Source: Takakia lepidozioides (taxonomy: Eukaryota; Streptophyta; Takakiopsida; Takakiales; Takakiaceae). From it: a stretch of DNA of 64,000 nucleotides. Positions 59,501-64,000 of the stretch are shown piece after piece. The notes beneath the pieces are model-generated. The model made no database searches. It was not told the origin of the DNA and saw nothing but the letters and a program-made list of their open reading frames with translations. Within the stretch, counting starts at the first letter, position 1; every line of letters starts with the position of its first letter. The DNA is taken from contig CM060731.1 in assembly GCA_030704615.1 (NCBI GenBank), positions 18,164,001 to 18,228,000 of the forward strand. Reading direction: 5' to 3'. The translations under genes and the position numbers were made by a program.

Positions 59501-62500
59501 GTCTCTCTGTGCTTTTACCTTGGACACCCTGCATGGGCATGTCATGACAGCATCTCGAGAGCAGAGCCAGAAGCAGCTTGTTCCATCAAGAAAGTACTAG
59601 TGCAGCACATATTGTAAGTACATTCATAGAGGTCTTAAACAATATTGTAAACGGCATTGTTCCAGAAAAGCCCAATTTTCTCTTTTTCATGGATTTCCAG
59701 TTACCAAAAAAACTTGAAATTCAATATCCCCCACACCATAGGTCCAAAAATTATGAAACTGCCTCGATGTGCCCCTACACATCAAGGGCTTTCCTGTGGT
59801 ATGAAGACCCTGGGCGGAGGCCTTGCGGTTTGGGAGATCTCAACCATGAAACAAAACAAAACAAACTACCAAACTTAATATATTGATGTCTTGACAAGCC
59901 AAGGAGCAGATTCTGAAGGTACCTGAGTTTCGTTTGGCCTTTCACAACAATGATGGCTATTGTGTGGCACCTAATAGCTTGTATTTGTAGAAGCAAGTGG
60001 TACTGCATCAGGGCTGTGTCAATTGCTCCCCTCCGTCTGTCTGCTCTGTGGTATTCCTCCTCTATCCTGACCTGATTCAAGATTCTAAAGAATTGTCTTT
60101 TTGGGCCTGGTGGATGGCAGGGTGGACATCCTTTGCGGTTTGTGAGAAGCTTCGTGACATGCTGGGAATTCGAAAGGTTTTTAGCCCACCTCCACTCTTG
60201 AGATGAGATACTGAATCTTGCTTCCCCAGATGTCTGTTTCAGAAACAGCCTTGTTTAGAGGTAAAATTTTGTTGCCTTTCTGCACATCTGCATTCCATCT
60301 AGAAGCACGTCCAGGTGTTGCCTGTGAGTTGGACGTGACACTTTGAATTATTGTGAGGCTTGGGCCTTTTGGCAGATTGGCGTTGTAATGTACAGGGGTG
60401 AGGCTTAATACACTTGTTGAGTGGTCATGCCACTGATGTATCCTGTTGTCACATGCATCAGATGAGATAACTCCACATTAGAGTGACCCAGGGATGTGAT
60501 GTGTAATAGTATACTGAAAATGCAAGGTGTCGTCAGCCTGCAGCTTGCACCACCAGGTCATGGGGCGAACCCCAACATAAATTGGAGCAAGGTTTGCAGA
60601 TTACCTGCAGCAAGAGACCTTTCTGACCATGTTCATTCAGGTTGATTGCCACCTGGCTCCATGTCGAAGCCTGATAGCTTATGAGATTGAGGCGTGTGAA
60701 ATGGTCAACGACTAGCAGATTTCTTCTAGACAATTTTCATATAGGGAGAAGAGGGGACTTGGTTTGCAGGTGGGGCATGCAGGCACACTGGACCCATTGG
60801 ACACAGGGTTGCTGGTTGTGTGTGTGGGAAAGGCGACCAAGATGGTTGCCAGGTTGGTCCGCTCTGTTTCTGTTTTAGGGCATATTCTTCAGGGGGCCAT
60901 CAGATATATCAAAGCAGATAATTTCAGTTCAGCTGGGTCTGCTTATGATCATGCATTTAGTGCAGAATGAGATTAACTGTGTGGGTGCGTGTGGAGAATC
61001 TTTTTGCGTTTGTTTTGACAGCTCGTTTGCATTGTTTTGTTCTGGCAAAAATTCCAAGTTTCCAGCTGGATCTGGTAACATCAGTTAACTGCAGTGTAAG
61101 TCACAACAAAACTATGAAAGTGAAACTCATGTCACAAGTTATTGCACTAGTCTAAAAGAAGGGAAGGTGGGACTAGGTATCAAGCAACAACCAAGGTGTA
61201 CAGTGGTACGATGAGGCTTGGCGAGTTTACAGCTTCTTGTGATGCTGACACACCGGTTGGTAGCCCACTATCTCAGGAAGACACATAGACCTTAGCCTGC
61301 GAGTATCTCTAGGAGCTTGTGCAGAGGCACATTAATGAAGCTTGTGAGGCATGAATTTTATAGGATCCATGGTCTGTTTGATATATGTAGGGTGAGATTC
61401 ATGATTTCATATTCTGCAGGTTGCTATGCTTTTGGCTTGCATGAGTAGGTGGTTACATCCACCTGTCTAAAATCCTTTGTCAAAGATGAGGACTACAAAC
61501 TTTGTACTAAAACTTTATCGAAGGGTGCATGGTTGTGGTATATTGTTGCAGTGAATAGGTGGCACTTGATAAAGAGTGCCTGGGCCTGGCCAAGTAGGTG
61601 TCTTTTCTGGCAATTGTAATACCTCACAAGACCTCCTGGTCTCTGATGGAGGAGCTATGGCATTCCTCCTTCAAAGTAGGCTGCAGTACTTACATGCCAG
61701 GGTGCAATGAGCGTTTTGCGCACAGTATTGGACATGTCTTGAGTGTTGATTGGACGGTGCAGGTAACTGAAACACAGCCATGGCAACATATAGAAGATGC
61801 TGACATAGAGAGAGTGAAGCAGGCCTTTATTGGAGAGATTATGCAAGTGCCCCCAATGTTCTCAGCCATCAAGGTGAGCGTCCTTTGACTTTCTTGTTAG
61901 GATATGCATTTACTGTTTTCCCTTGTCAGTGCTAGATAACCATATAGCTGGACTATGGTAATCATGAACGTCTCATTGCCTCTCAAGTCCTCTGTAATAT
62001 TGTAAAGTGGCACCAGTTGTCTTATCTGAAGTCCTACCTATTCTATTCCCATCAGCAGTGCCAGTGCATAAGCCTGTTGTATCTGGTGGGGGGGTGGGAC
62101 TCTAAGTGGGTTTGTAGGTGGAAGGAGAACGGCTCTACCAGAAAGCAAGGCGTGGGGAGGTGATAAAACTGGCACCACGGCCTACAACTGTCTACGATTT
62201 CCAGATCAAACGCAGTATCCAAAACAGGTCATTCATAACTTCCCTCCCCCATAGACATTATAAAGTTTCATTCTGTCTCTTGTCTCCCATTGAGGAGAGC
62301 GGGAAGCACGACGCACTGCCACCCATGATGAAGTAGACGGTCTGCAACAGCACATCTTTAAGACTGCTGCCTCTATGTGGAGCTAATTTTGATTTTAGCT
62401 TGGGGCTGCTGCTGGGTGACCTTTTTCTCTCTCTTGTTGGCCTCCTGTGGACATTATGAGTTTCTTTCTTACTGCCTCTTATGGGCTCTGTGAAGTATCA

Positions 62501-63687
62501 CTGACACCACAGCTTTCTGGTCTCAGGCAAGACTTAGAATTTGTAGTGGTCTGCTCCAAGGGGACATATGTTCGATCACTTTGTGCAGACCTGGGACAGT
62601 CTCTTGACAGGTATGGCCAGTTGCCCTTCAGATATGCTGGACTGCAGCCTGACTCCTGGTCATGTGGTAAAACTGTCATGTTCTTGGCTTGCCACTCGTA
62701 CTGAAATATTTGTATGTTTTTGAGTCATTATGGAGACTTGGGAAGTTTGGTCATGCTTTTCGCGGAGGGTTGCTCTACCTGCCATTAACGTGTTTCGTGT
62801 CTTTATATTCCATAAGTAGAGCATCTAACAGATGGCCCAATGGTTAGTAAGCAGTCGTGGGTTCAAAGCCACATAGGTGTATGTTGGATGTCACCCATTA
62901 TAGCCAACCCAACTATAAAAAGGGGGTCAACGGGTCATCTAATGTGTCGGTCCTGGGGGACTTTCCAGTCCTTGGGGGAGGTTTGTGCAACTACGTTGCC
63001 CCGGTTACGGCCATTAGAAGGTTTTCACTTTCCAGATGGAGGTGATGTGACATGGCAGGAGTCAAACCTTTTTGCATAACTAGTGAGAAATGGGGATTTC
63101 GATATCATTGTTCTCTACTGCATTCTTGTACTGGCATGTTGCACCCGCCAAAAAGAGTTCATATATAAGATGCTAACAAATGAGATGGGTTTTGTTGCAG
63201 TTTTGCACACATCACAGCTCTGCAGCGAGACAATATAGGTCTCTCTCTCTCTCTCACTCTCTCTCTCTCTCTCGCCGCATTCCTTCTTCCTGCCTGGCAT
63301 CTCACAGTAGTGTGAGTTATAGATGGATACTTTTTAATTATGTGCTGGGTATATTCAACACTGTACTTTGTAGTTCCAGTCGCAGCGTGAGCACAAATCA
63401 ATATCTTCGTCCATGTGAAAACATAATAACAAACACAGTAGAATGCCTGGCAGTTTCTGTCACTAGGCTGGTGAGATGGTTGGGACAAAATACCATTGAG
63501 CCTGGGGACAATCTGTCAGAAAATGTGGATGTGCATGACGAAAGTTTGTGTGAGCAAAAGCAATCTGACAAGACACATTTTGGTTGTCATGGCAGGCCAA
63601 TTCAGCTTACATGATGCATGGCCGATCGAAGAGCTAGTGAAGCATTACAAGGAAGTGATGAGTGTCCCCAGTCGATTGATGGGCTAG
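56549..63687 (+). CDS. TruB-family pseudouridine synthase with long N-terminal extension
   Basis: Converts uridine to pseudouridine in RNA (Psi55 of tRNA in bacterial TruB). Eleven exons, all phases consistent: 56549-57469, 58514-58772, 59177-59434, 60121-60176, 60770-60852, 61177-61255, 61763-61873, 62118-62227, 62527-62610, 63201-63238 and 63596-63687, 696 aa. A Ser/Phe/Leu-rich start suggests organelle targeting. Then about 400 charged residues with an acidic run ([19 protein letters not shown]). The TruB domain begins [20 protein letters not shown]. The catalytic aspartate lies in [14 protein letters not shown] (about 506). Later motifs are [50 protein letters not shown] and [15 protein letters not shown] 56549 is the first in frame. 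Confidence 0.93.
62828..63055 (+). mobile_element. tRNA-derived SINE in a TruB intron
   Basis: TGGCCCAATGG at 62833-62843 fits the pol III A-box and GGTTCAAAGCC at 62860-62870 fits the B-box, at tRNA-like spacing. The unit continues for about 200 bp. Part of its 3' region recurs at 45545-45630. It lies in the sense orientation in the intron between exons ending at 62610 and starting at 63201. A terminal repeat tail and target duplication were not pinned down. Confidence 0.65.
63239..63273. repeat. (CT)n microsatellite forming the start of a TruB intron
   Basis: The intron after exon 63201-63238 begins GTCTCTCT and continues as CT repeats to about 63273 with one interruption, so the repeat includes the splice donor itself. 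Confidence 0.92.
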
Positions 63688-64000
63688 TTCAAGGGCACTT
63701 AAGATCATGTCACACTTCCAAGCTTGATTAGAGCTTCTTTCCCAAGAAGTGCTTTAAAGAATTTTAATAGAAACATATGAAATTAAGACTGCATATTTTG
63801 GAAAGTGTATAGCTACAAAAATGTTATAATTTAATGGTCAAGTTTTGTGCGTTGAAAATCTGTGGCCTTCAATTTAGACCTTCAACCAAACATGTTCTCC
63901 GCAAGTTTATTTTTTTGGAAACAATAGGATTGTTGCAAGAACTGAGTGCAAGCTGCCAGGTCTGCTGTGGCCTCACAGTCCAGGGTGCTGCAGAGAACTC
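63688..64000. other. 3' flank of the TruB gene
   Basis: Downstream of the stop codon. AT-rich sequence consistent with a 3' UTR; no further gene recognised before the window ends. Confidence 0.4.

Noticed and set aside
1-64000. CRISPR arrays, operons, prophage or defence islands
   Set aside because: No regularly spaced repeats were seen and the genes are intron-bearing plant genes, so prokaryotic systems are not expected.

Overview
The window reads as nuclear DNA of a land plant. Its genes are split by many GT-AG introns (plus one clear GC-AG intron). They encode plant-type proteins: peroxisomal LON2, a long-presequence glutathione synthetase, organelle-type ArgJ, a nodulin-like MFS carrier, MED20 and a plant EndoU. 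The spaces between and inside genes hold degraded retroelements. The lineage cannot be fixed from sequence alone. An early-diverging land plant (lycophyte, fern or bryophyte) is a guess. All exon maps come from reading splice sites and known protein families by eye.

Layout. 0.4-3.9 kb (-): inner-membrane protease subunit IMP2, five exons, with a LINE fragment in intron 2. 4.3-4.9 kb (+): a small bS16 gene, divergent from IMP2. 4.9-14.1 kb: gene-poor, with a copia remnant, a 451-bp element with 20-bp inverted ends, a SINE-like unit, a GC-rich repeat island and two orphan exon-like stretches. 14.1-15.75 kb (+): EndoU ribonuclease. 17.6 kb: HSP70/BiP fragment. 18.3-23.0 kb (-): glutathione synthetase GSH2. 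24.2-34.5 kb (-): peroxisomal Lon protease LON2, 17 exons, with a second copy of the same LINE in an intron. 34.9-37.5 kb (+): mitochondrial-type uL4, divergent from LON2, with a perfect 60-bp palindrome in the shared promoter. 38.6-44.9 kb (+): ArgJ, 18 exons. 45.6-47.6 kb: a GDSL lipase gene broken into two oppositely oriented halves. 48.0-50.2 kb (-): MED20. 51.8-55.1 kb (-): nodulin-like MFS transporter. 56.5-63.7 kb (+): TruB-type pseudouridine synthase with a long N-terminal extension and an intronic SINE.

How the genes relate. Most are housekeeping genes for organelles: mitochondrial translation (S16, L4), mitochondrial presequence processing (IMP2), peroxisomal proteolysis (LON2), arginine and glutathione synthesis (ArgJ, GSH2) and organelle-type RNA modification (TruB). 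Two head-to-head pairs with roughly 0.4-kb spacers (IMP2/S16 and LON2/L4) look like bidirectional promoters. No operon-like or novel multi-gene system was found. The most unusual features are structural: the palindrome, the split-inverted GDSL gene with a SINE at its broken edge, and two related LINE insertions with clean 13-bp target duplications lying in sense orientation inside introns.
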